This document shows positions 49,201 to 61,200 of a DNA stretch of 64,000 bases, one piece after another. The notes beneath the pieces are model-generated. The model searched no databases. It saw only the letters and a list, made by a program, of their open reading frames with translations, and was not told the DNA's origin. The position numbers were made by a program, and so were the translations under genes. How positions within the stretch are numbered: the first letter of the stretch is position 1; each line of letters starts with the position of its first letter. The DNA comes from Onchidella celtica (lineage: Eukaryota; Mollusca; Gastropoda; Systellommatophora; Onchidiidae), in contig OZ007569.1 in NCBI GenBank assembly GCA_963931925.1, positions 46,637,021 to 46,701,020 of the forward strand, in the 5' to 3' direction.

Positions 49201-52200
49201 GCATTTTGAAAGAATATAAATCCCACAACTTGCAAAAAATATCCCCCAGTATCACATTGTTTCACATGTCTGTTTCAATGTTTATATTTTCCCACACAAC
49301 CAAAGCACTTGTTACGATAACGTAAACATCCGGGAGAAAAAGAGTGCAAGCTTTCTGCACTAAATCTAGGCCTAAAAATAAAAGTTTTGGCGTGTTGGAT
49401 ATTCACTAAGTAAATTAATGCCAACAAATCGTATGGAAAATGTGTTTACTTACTTAATTGACATAAACTTCATCGCATCTTATTAGTCTAGATTACTACG
49501 CTAAAGCGCACTATTACGTTCGGTCTAAAAATAGACTATTCATCAGAAACTGGGTCAATGCAATGGCTTTCGTGCGCGTCCTTTCATACAGTAGTCCTTG
49601 GTCAGAGTATATAAGTGAAATGTTGGCACATTTCTGATTTCTTTCCCTCACTAAACATATTGCCAGTGTCAGCCACTTTACATTACCTTAGATTATCATG
49701 AGGGAAGTTTTTAACTGAATTTGTGTTTAAATCTGCATTTTTAAAATTCTTATTCAGCGCCTGCTGCAAGAAAATAAAACATTGTCTGATGAAAACAAAA
49801 CCATGAATGATAGACTTCAGTCTGCTCCTGCCTCAAATGGTGACATTCATGAAAATGGACCCACAGTCTCTTTAGCTGAGCATGAGCGCCTGTAAGTTTT
49901 GTTAAGTGGAAGTTGAAAATTTGATTTTTTGACTTAGAATTTTTTTGTCAAAGAAAATGAAATGACTCCTTTGCAAATTATACTGACCATTCCAAAATAT
50001 GGCTTGTGAGTTAATTTTCATAATAATTGATACTTTTCTGTGTATTTTCATGTGGTAAAATGTTATTCTTCAAAAAATGAATGTGATATTCTGATTCATA
50101 AATATGAGTTAGAAAGACTGAAAGTAAAATAAGTCCTTTGACTCAAACAGAGTGATTAGTTCACAGATAAATTTTGCTTGACTGTCATACTTGTATGGTT
50201 CCTCACATTTAAATGTAAATGAAAGAGTGGCAGCCATTTTCCTCATTAAACCTGTCTTAAAACTGAAAGCACCAAAACAGCCTGCCAAAAGCCTTTGTTT
50301 AATAATCACATGAAATGACATGTCCACCACAGCCTATCAGAAAAGAGCTCTGAGGTCAATGAACTGACCAGCAATGTGGAGAGCCAGAAAAAGACCCTGT
50401 CTACCCTGCAGGCTGAGCTGGACACAAAGGATGCACAAGTGGCTGATCTCCAACAGCAACTTACACAGCAGAAGGCTAAAAACAATGTAAGTCTAGGGAT
50501 ACAGATCATGGCTGAGAGGGATAGATGGACATTGATCTCTGTTGCCATATTTCCATCATGTTTCTATGTTTGGAAAAAGACAGTTCTGGTAAGGGAATAA
50601 AATTAATGAGATTCTATTCAAATTTAAGCTTCAGTTTTTCACTGTAAATTACCATTAGTAATCAAAATTTATTTCTGAGTGAAAACAGAACGAATGGTGG
50701 TAAAATGGCAACAGAGTCTGCTTGGGAGTCTCAGTAGTGGGTTTGGTTTTTCGAAGTCCTTCATAGGACGCGTTACAATAAAATAATCAGCAATTTGAAT
50801 GTAAATTTATGTATTTGTGAAATGCTAGAACAGGTAATTCTCAGTACCAAAGCATTTTGAGCATCCTTGTACACAAATTGCTGGATTTTACATTTTATCT
50901 TTGCCAATTTGGTAAGTATTCCAAAACAAACTTTTGATTAAAAAAAAAAAAAAAAGTGACAAAAAGCAAAAATATTTAATTTTGCAAATGTTTAAAGAGT
51001 ATGTTTAGTGGACTGTATATACAGAATCGCTACACAATACTTCCTCTTATTTTTTTTATCTAATTTTCGTCCACTAAAAATACCTGTCAGCACTGCTGGT
51101 TTTAGGAGGTAGCTTGCATCCCCATATATTTTTGTGTTTATTGTAGAGGATTGCCAGTAACCTTTTTCACCAGATTTCTTGCCTCTGGATAAAGCAACTT
51201 GGCAACATATATTAATCTCTTCTTTTGCGTATCATATTGGATTGTTTTATTACTGATCTTGGCAAGCTGAACATTTTCCGGGATTTTATTTGTGGAGATT
51301 AGTATAGCTTGGAAAGATACAGGAAAATGGGACAAAGAAGCAAGAAAAGAAGTCAGGAATTGGAGGTTTTGGTTTCTGAACAGGCCTTGAAAAATTGGTG
51401 GTCATAAAATGCAATTAAAATTTAAGCCTGTTGTTCAAGTTAAAATCATAACTAACATGTGACAATGGAACAGTTTTTTGAAATCAGCACTTGTGTTGTA
51501 AAAGAATTATGAACCTTTGCTTCCTGTCATTAATTTGATGGGACAGAAGAACTTCGTTGTATTTGACATGTCTGACAAACTCTAGAATACTGTTAATACT
51601 GTCTGCCTGGCAAAACCACCACCATGTTGGAGGAGATTGTGAAAGAGCGAGACATTTGCCAGAATGGCCCAGTAGAGCCAAGTCTGTTTTTTTTAGCTAT
51701 TAGTATATGACCTGGATATATTTTGTTTAGGTTTGGGGGCTGATGAATTAAATTATCCAGTGTTTGTATTTCACCTACTGTTATATTTACACCTTTCTGA
51801 TACTTATAAAGTCTGTGATCTAGTACTTTTCTGTTAACAACCTTCTGAGACTTATTTATACATAATAAAGTTTCTGAAGTTCAGTCCATCATTGTTCCTC
51901 TTTGTCAAAAATCTCCCAACAGAGATGGTACATCAGTGCCATTAGTCATTAAGGTGATCTTAGTTATCTACTGTCAGTTGTTCATGTGAGAAGGAAAGAA
52001 AAGAAAGAGAACCCATCTTTTTCTTTGTGTCATGGAGAATGCACACAAATCCTTCAGTATTTCTCTTAAAAGTAATGATTAGTTTTGGGAAAGTGAAATT
52101 TGTGAAAACATGGTTATGTTTATTGTTGTAAGTTTGAATATTTCTTTACTTTTGAAAAATAATTGTCATTCATCACATCAGATTAATATTGTTAGAGCTG

Positions 52201-55200
52201 GCGAACTTATTTCATGAAACTATGAAATGGTGCTGAACACTATTAATATGTGGTCAGAGCACAGTGCTAAGAATAAGATTGTTATCAAGTTGACAAAGAG
52301 ACGGTGTAGAGAAGTTTTTTTATACATCTTTGTTATGTTTTCTTGATGTTTTAATTAATTTAAGGTGACAATTTTTGTAACCACATATCAAAGAAGGTCA
52401 AATGCAGGGTGTTAAATTGTAGCAAAGTATTAAAGGTTATATTCTGAGTACATTTGTTGCATCTTAATCCTCTGTAGGAAAATGCAGTCTCTAATGTAGA
52501 CAATATATTTTGAAATGTATAAATTGTTCTTCTGAAGCCTCAGATAAAATAGGACACCACAAAAGGTTGAAATTGTAGCATGCTTGCTGAGTTCCTGGAG
52601 TTGTAACCTGTAAGGTGTGCAGTAATAACAGCATGAGTTAGGTGTACCTTGAAATAGTTTTTGAGCGCTAGTAAAAGTCAGGGATAGGATATCTGAAAAT
52701 ACTGAAAAGGTGAATCAGAATTCTGAAAGGAAAATTTCAATGCGGATAAATGGATATTGTGATACATTTTTTAAAATTAGTCTTGGTATCCAGTGTTTCT
52801 TGCCCATTTTCATTTGCCCCAGCACTAAATCTTTCTGTAGCAGACATTACTGAACTTTTTTTCATTTTTTTTTTCACTTTGCAATTTCAGGAGTTGCGTG
52901 AAAAGAATTGGAAGGCAATGGAGGCCTTAGAAAAATCAGAAAAATCCTCAGCAGAAAAAGTTGATAAAGCTTTGAAATCTGCGAGGGTAAATATTTTGTA
53001 TTAGTGTATTCATCAGCTTCCACATTTTCACTCATTGTGTTAGGTGGTTTCGTTGTTGGTCATCTTTAGATAGGACTTCTTCATAGTGACAAAGTTCTAC
53101 AAAAGTGACACACTTATTAATTTTACCCTTGTTTTTTTTCTTTTCGAATTTTTTGCTTAAAACTTTATTTTATACCAACTGACCGTAACATGCCTGTGGA
53201 GTTCATACTACAGCTTTCTAGTTTATCAGAGATAGAGAAGCTGAAGTAGCTTCGTGCACTTATTTTATGATAGAGTGGTTATAATCTATCAGGTGATTTC
53301 GGTAGCTGAGAATTTGATTGGGTATAACATATGACTGTCAGAGACTATAATTATTGAAATTAATTCTCATTTTGAATAATGTGCACTGTCTGATAAGTGG
53401 CTGGTATTCACAATACTTTCATGACTTTTAGATCCAGCTGTTTAAGTCAGGAGAGTTTAGAGATCAGGAAACCATATTGCGTCTAATGACAATCACAGTA
53501 ACAGTTGTGAATTGTCAAGAGTAAACAAATTTATAGATGTCATAAGAATGATAAAATTTTATCGAAGGAAATTTTATCGAAGGAAGCCTGGATCCCCAAC
53601 CATGGTGTTGGCTGCAAAAATTTTTCACACAGAAATCCAAAATTAATTTTCAAAGCTAGAAAATACATTATGAACTGCGGCAAAAGAAATGAGCCAGTTA
53701 TGTATTTTGTGTTTAGTAAAAAAAACAACAAAATCTGGCCATCTAGTCAGACATTGTACTTTCATTCATATCTGTTCATTAATTGGTCAATTTTAAAGGC
53801 AAGTGGTCAGTACTTCCAAATAAGCAGTTTTGAGAAAATCAAGGTTAAAGATTTGTGTTCCTTGGTAAGTGCCTAGATCTCATTTATTTCCTGATGGCTC
53901 TATCCATGCTTGTATCTGTGGATTAGAAACAAAACTTCTCACAAAGGTAGGACAACACTCACTTTTGATGAGTACAATGAATTCAAAATTTTGAAAAATG
54001 TGGGAATGCCCACTTCTCACTAAAACCGACCAATTATTCTACTTATTTACTGGAGTTTCATTATGCGTTGCTTGCCCCAGCATTATACATTGACGTTCTT
54101 CAGTAATTTTGCTTTATCATGGCATTGCAGGGATGGGAATTCTCAGGAAACTTCCTGAATTCCGGATTTTTAAAATTGTTTTTTCTTAGTAGACAGAATT
54201 TTGTTTCTTGTCCAGTATGAATTGGCCTTAGTGTATGTGTGTATTGCAGTACACAGTGGCGCATTGCATCAAAAGTTCAGGAAATTTTTTTGTCAATAGT
54301 TCCCATCTCTAGCGTTGAATACAAATATCATGATGTGGTTTTGCTTTTGTGGTGCCCCCACCTTTTTTTTGTTTACACAGGCATTTATGTAGAATTTATG
54401 CACATTTACTGCACTTATGCATGTGTAGAGTTTTGTTGCCTATTTGTTCTTTTGCCTGTGGAACAACTGTTAGTTACTTGTACAATGAACTTGGGAATTA
54501 GAGGGGGGTTTGGTTGCCCTGCAAGGGAATCTTTCTAAAACATTTATACATAATTGAAATGCAGAATTTCAATGACTTTAGGTAGTTGTATTCTGAAAAT
54601 TGCAATCACATTTGATGCATTCTTTGGTCTGCTGCCCTTGCATATTTATTTATAATAAGATAAAAATATGAATTATTTTCTAGAGCAAGAGGAAAGACAT
54701 GATGAAAAAAGTTAGTTCCTGCAGTCTCCACTTTGCATTTGAAGGGGGGTCAAAATGAAGTAAACTGTGAAAAAAGTGATCTTAGGAGACGTGGATGAAG
54801 GCAGCCATTCACTTTTCCCAATTGCTGATTAATAAGAAAAGTGAAGTAAATGAAAAATATTCTGGCCACCCAAGAATGATCTGTATTAGAATTCATAATT
54901 GTGTCTGTAGCCTTAGGCAATCAAGATTCCAATGGCTTAGGCTTCTTTTTTTGTTAGTCCAGTAGTAAGCTTGTGCAGTGATTCATATCTGCCTAATTTT
55001 ATGTTGTGACTACTGACACCTCACTATTTTAAAACACCCATGCAAATATCTATCATACCTGATCAAATTTCAATGCCTTTGCCAAATTAGAATAAGACCT
55101 TGCTGTCCATCAAAATGCAAAAGACCTGTAAACTTCAAACAGGAGCAGCTCTCAGGGTTAACCATTCATTATTGTCATTGAGGACATGATGTTTTGATCA

Positions 55201-58200
55201 ATTAGTTTGAATGTCTGAAATAAAGCACAGTTTTCTCTGCCGCATTCATTGACACAAGGCAGTTTAGCCATTCTTTTTGATAACTAATAATTTCTCTATT
55301 ATCAGGAGTTAAGCAGTGCAGGCATTACAGAAATCGAAACCTACGACAAGTCAGTCTTTCAGCGGTTGTTCCCAGACGTGCAAGTCTCTGATAAACTGGT
55401 GAGTTTTTTGCTGTCTTTGCTGTGAAAATCATTTTACAAGGGAAGCAAGGTCTCCAATGTAATCATGAAAGGCTCTTACACTGCTGAGCCTTAAATTCTA
55501 CAAAATATATTATGCTTAGAAAGATTAAGAGTGTACATGAGCATATTTTAAAAGGTCTTGAAGTTCGCTGTTTTTAATACTTTCATTGATTTTGAGCTAT
55601 GGCGGAGTTAAAGTGAAGAAAGAGTTCTGACATTTTGTGCTGCAAAAAAAAGAAACACATTTTCTTAGAGTAGAATTAAACTGTATGACAGGAAATTTTG
55701 TTCTGCGCCTCATTTTAAACATTGGTGATTGAAACCCAACCTCAAAAGTCACATAGATCTGTGTATTCCCAATTCCCTGAGTCAGGGGGCCAACCAGTAA
55801 ATATAAATTACCGAAATTTAAGGTTATATTACATTTGAGAAGACAGTGATAATTTAAGAAGCAATGAAAGTATGACAAATAATGCCTCCGATGGAAAGTT
55901 CATACAATGCTTAGTGTTTATGCCAAAGCATTTTTTTTTTTTTTAATTCTTTGGTTGCAGATATTGATATTAAATTTTTAAAGCCATGCTTATTGCCACA
56001 TAAAGAGGATCTCTGATCTTCAAGCTAATCCAGCCAGGATTATCAATTTGTCTTCACTTATAGGAATATTAGTTGTTTTCATTTTGTTTTGAAGGTCTAC
56101 AGCATGAAAATATGCCATGCTAATATTAAAATTCAGTCACATAAAAATTTGGGTGATTTTGTCTCCTACATTGCATGATATATCATTTAAAGTAATTGAC
56201 AAGTCTCTTTTATTGTGGGAGGTCTGCTCAATGTTTGGATATAGTTATCTCCTTTACTCATACATTCAGTTCACTTTATCTTTCAGCCTCACAGGGAATG
56301 GCTGGTGGCATTTGAAAAACAGGCATTAAAGAAAATTCCAAGTGTAAGTATCTTCAAAATTCTTAATTTAAACAACAACATACACCAGCATCTTTTATTA
56401 AAACCAGAAATGGCCGCCTATGTCATATTTCAAAAAAAAAAAAAAAAACAACCACTAAGTAAACAAAGGGATTGGGATATCATTTATTTATTTGATGTAT
56501 TTTTTATTTTAAAAACATTTTCATAAAGTTGAAGTACTTGCATTGCAGATTATGTAGTGCTGGAAATATAACATTTCAGGTTTTAGATATTGCAAGAGAG
56601 TTTTTATCATTCATTGATACTTCCTTGTCAGACCCCCATTGTTTATTTGTGTGGTTTGCAGAAATGGTTCACTACTAATGGAGGCATTTTGTTTTTCTCC
56701 AGAAGGCTGATACAGATAAAGTAGCAGCATTAGCAACAGAAAATGAAAGGTTGAAAAGTGATCTGGAGGCCCTCAGAAACAATCTTAGTCTTAAGGTGAG
56801 TCCTGCATGAATTTTGTTTTTCTTTTGTGTAGACTTTTTTCCTTTTTTTTTTTCCTTATTTTTTTCCTGTTTATTTGTGTTTGAGTTTTACATTCCCATT
56901 TGGTACAATGAAGTTATTTATACCAGGAGTAAGGCATGGATCCCAATCAGGCTATTGGGAAGAGAGTGCTTTAAAAGCTCCCAAGAGAAATAAAATTAAA
57001 ACCCATCAAGAAACCTGTATGCCTGGTCAAGTGTTCCAACCACTGGGCCAGTGTTGTGGCTCTGTGAATTGTTTTATTTTGCGCTGAAGTAATTAAATAT
57101 TATCTTTAGGGAATGCCATGGCAGAGAAACAGATAGCATATTTGGACACGGTGAAATTATTACTGTATGACATTATGTTGTAAGCTTACCCCAACCAAGG
57201 ATCTGAAGTTTGCCTTCGGAAATTTGTCTGTTTTTTGTCTCAATTGGCACATTACTTTATTAGGATTATTAATTTTTTTTTTTTTTACATCTCGTGGAGT
57301 TTTTCATAATATGATCAGATCTAGTTTGTAAAGTATGAGCTTGGTAGTTCATGTATGAATCGTGATTTTCATAGAAATACTTTAGCAAATTGTTGGTTTT
57401 TTTGTTCACTTGCAGAATGCCAATGAAGAGCAGTCCAAGAAGTGGGAGGAAGCAAATCAGAAGTTGCTGAGACAGGTTGAAGATTATGAGAAGCAAGTAA
57501 CAGAATTGGTAAGTCACGAAGCTCTAAATTATTAAGTCAGGATGCTCATTTTAGGAATGAGGCAGCTTGAATTGTTGTAGCTCGAAGGTAAAAATTAATA
57601 AATTCAATTTGGGCATAAAGGGAGTTAACAAGCAGCACAAAAATGTGTGAGAAGGCATCATTTCTTAGAATAGTGTAAACAGATCAAATATGAAATAAAT
57701 ACAAGGTGGAGCAGAAACAACTCTGAAATAAAAGAAAGAGTAAACCAAAAGTCTTGTTATAAGTTTTTGCCCTGACCAAAAGGGGTTAAAGAAAGATATA
57801 GAGAATTTGGGAGGTGGCATGCTTCAACATTCCTTCATTGTATAGGAAACTTGCACTCTCAAACTACAAAGAAAAGTCCTCATCTGGTTTTCCTAGGATT
57901 TGCATAATTTATAGCACGCTCTGTTGAAACAGACATTTCTATCATTAGCATTGTGTCCAAGGTAGAGGAATTATTAGATGTGAGAGTCTTAAGTAAATTT
58001 CTTCTGTTGACAGTGAGTATTACCTTGAGAAAGAGTAGTATTTGACAATGTGTGTTGTGTGTGTGTGAGACGTACATACTATGTAACTTGATTACAGGGG
58101 ACTGCACATGGAGAGACGTGGCCTGATCTTGGTGTGATCATGTTGTAAGTGAAGGTGTAGCCAAGTAAAAGAAAAGTATCAACAGAAATTAATATGTTTG

Positions 58201-61200
58201 TAAGAGTGATTACATTTCCTTCTTTTTTTCTTAACAGAATTCAAAGAGTGAGAGGTTAATTCGTGTAGAAGAAGAAAATCAACTTCTGAAATCCAGTCAG
58301 TCCTCCACGTCAGCTGTAAGTACCAGAGACCAGAGTTTCTTGTGTGTAAAATACCACTTTTTCCGACTCTTTCTCCAGCAATGCCTCATTGGTTTCTTGT
58401 TGTTGTTATTCATGGGGTTCCTGCCTAGCTCTGGTATTTAAAAATTTGAGGAAAATCCATGGAAAACGTGGATTAGTCCTGGAAAAGCCCTGAAATTCCC
58501 ATGGAGTCTAAATAAAAATATTTTAAAGAATGGGAAAAAAATGTGAGCAAAAATAAGTAAGTAAATAAATTTCTCTCATTTTTTTGCATTTAAACAGCCC
58601 TGAATTTAACATGTTAACCCAGGAAAAGAACTGGAAAAACATTCACACAGAGGTGCAGGAACCCTGTATTCAATCTGTCATCTTTTATTTTCTATACACT
58701 TAATGTTCAAAGTGCATCAATCTTCTCTTTTCCTGCCTCAGTTATATTTGTCTACACATATATATATCTGTTCAGATTCATCACTTTTATTGATTTTTTT
58801 TTTTTTAATAGAAATTTCAATCCTTATATCCCCATCTTAAGATTTCTAAAGATCTTGTTCAAATTGCTATAGACATTGATATTTGTAACAGCTTTGCATG
58901 TCATTAGATACCAGCATCTTAAGCTGTGCTTGACCTGAGATGCACTGTCGAACAAGCTGTTACACAGTATGGTTTAATGTTGACAAAACTGTTCCCTCTT
59001 TCTGAGGGAGAGATTGGGCCCATTTGAGTTCATCTCCTGTCCTTTAATTTCTCAATAAAACAATGTTTCATTAGGTTTCTCATCTTCTGCATGGAAAGAA
59101 CAGTGTCGTGCGCAATGAGGTCATTGGGAAAATGTGTCTATCTTTTGAGGGATTGAGTTTTTTACATCTCCCAAACTTTCATGTTACTACAGTCAAAGAT
59201 ACTGGACACATTAAGATGAGACAGCTAGTGCGTTTAGTGTGCACAGATTTGGCCCTGTCACTGAAGAATGTGCAGAAGTCATGAACAATGCCGTATTTTA
59301 CAAAGCCAATATAGGGAAAATATTGAATTTTGGTCACTGTTCAGCTGTGGCTGTAGGCCTCAATTGAAGTCACTTATATTGCAGTTTACAGCTTCAATCG
59401 CTGAAGGCAAGGTCTGTTTTTTGTGTTTTTTTTTTAGTTGCAGTGGCACTGTAACACTTCAGCATTATTAACTTACACTGTGTCAAGCATTTTTCTCATG
59501 CAGGGCAGTGGGCTCCGTCCTTGATGAGTACACAAACTGTGCATGATTATGTTAGAGATGTGAAAAGGGGAATGTTTCATCTTATTTTATCTAGTATCTT
59601 TGCTACAGTATAACTTTAGGAACTGAATATCCACTGGAAATATATCTCTTTTGTACATGGCATCGAAAGAGTCCCCGGTCATTACCACTTTGTCTGATGA
59701 AGAAATGAATGAAATCTGATCATCTGTTTTGTTGCTTTGATAACTAACAAAGCAATGTTACTGCTATGTTATTACAGAGTGATGCTGAAAACTACATGCA
59801 ATTAGAAAAGGAGAATGCCAGGTTAAAGTCAGAAGTAGACAACTACCAGGGCATTGTCTCAGAAACAGTGAGTGGTTTTCTTTCTTTCTTTATTTACTCA
59901 TTTTATTCTTCTCCAGGGGAGAAAATTAATGGGTTTGCAGCTGTGCTTTAAACTTTTTCCAGAGCACAGAATACCAAACAGTTTCAATTTCTAATACCAC
60001 TGTATTAAAAAAGTGATGCCCAAGAAAGCATTACTCAGATGAGAATGGGAGCTTGACTGAGGACAGAGGAGAAAAAATATCACTTGAACAGAAACTCTAT
60101 TGCTACAACAAGCGTTTCAAAATGATAGTGTGAAAAAAACAACAGGAAGTCATTATCATAATTACGTTCTGCCAGTTTATATTAGCTATGTTATGTTTAT
60201 CGGACATTAATAAATGCTTTTCATTTTATGCTCTTGTCTCTTTCAAGGAAAATAAAGTGCGCCAATTGGAGAAAAGTATAGAAGCTGAAGAGAAAGTGTG
60301 GCAAGAAAAATTGAAACAAGCCTTGTCAGAGTCATCGCAAGTAGGTTGCTTGTTTCTTTTCCCCTCGTGTGTAACAGACAATGTAAAAAAGATATTGCCT
60401 ATTTGGGCAACGTCCCTGTAAATTGGGGCAAACCCAAGGCATTGGAAGATTTCTGTTGTAATTATTTGGCTCCTTTTTGGTATGAAGTTGTGAAAGTACC
60501 TGTTATATTTTTACCCCAATCTGTCATTTGCGTTGCAAAAATCAGAGATAATAATCAGAGACATGAAATAATCTACACAATGAAAAGGCATCAAATGTGA
60601 AGTTTTGTAGTTTTTTTTAACTTTCACCCCAGATTTCTTACACATTTTCCAGATCCATTTATATAGTACATTTTTTACTTCTGGTTTGTTTGAAAAAAAG
60701 ATCATGCAGTGAGGATTTCTGTCACACATGTATGATTTTGTTTTGTCTAATCAACACAGGACCCTTCAGCACAACAAAGGATAGCAGAATTAGAATCGCT
60801 GGCCACACAGCAAGAAAACCAGATGCAAGAATACAGGCGTATTTTATCTGTGACAGTAAGTTTCTATGAATTATCAGCTCTTCACATAGTCAGAGGTTTC
60901 TTTCTTTATTGGATTATTCCATCATATGTGGGGGTGCAGTCGGTATTATTCAGTTGTGTCTCATAGAGACCTGCCACAAGCTTTTCACAGGTGAAGGGCA
61001 TTTAGAATTCACTCTCCAGATCAGTCTGTTTCAACAAATGGAATTTTTTTTAGTTTTCTGTTTGAAATTTATTGGACAGTTGGTAAGTGCAGGCACCCTG
61101 TAAAAACTCCCTTTTGTATTTTTGCATGTTAAAAGGGGATTTTATCACTTTAATAAATGAATAATTTTTCTATTCCAGTGATAAACAAATTGCAGTGTCC

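Larger units (their letters stand above)
47168..49600 (-). mobile_element. P element with perfect ends
   Basis: Perfect 30-bp terminal inverted repeats at 47,168-47,197 and 49,571-49,600, starting CAAGGACTACTGTATGAAAG. They are flanked by a perfect 8-bp target duplication GTCAGAGT (47,160-47,167 and 49,601-49,608). P elements are known for inverted repeats of about 31 bp starting CA and for 8-bp duplications. The 2,433-bp body encodes, on the minus strand, a THAP domain followed by pieces of a P/THAP9-like transposase. It lies in RRBP1-like intron 8, in antisense orientation. Confidence 0.92.
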
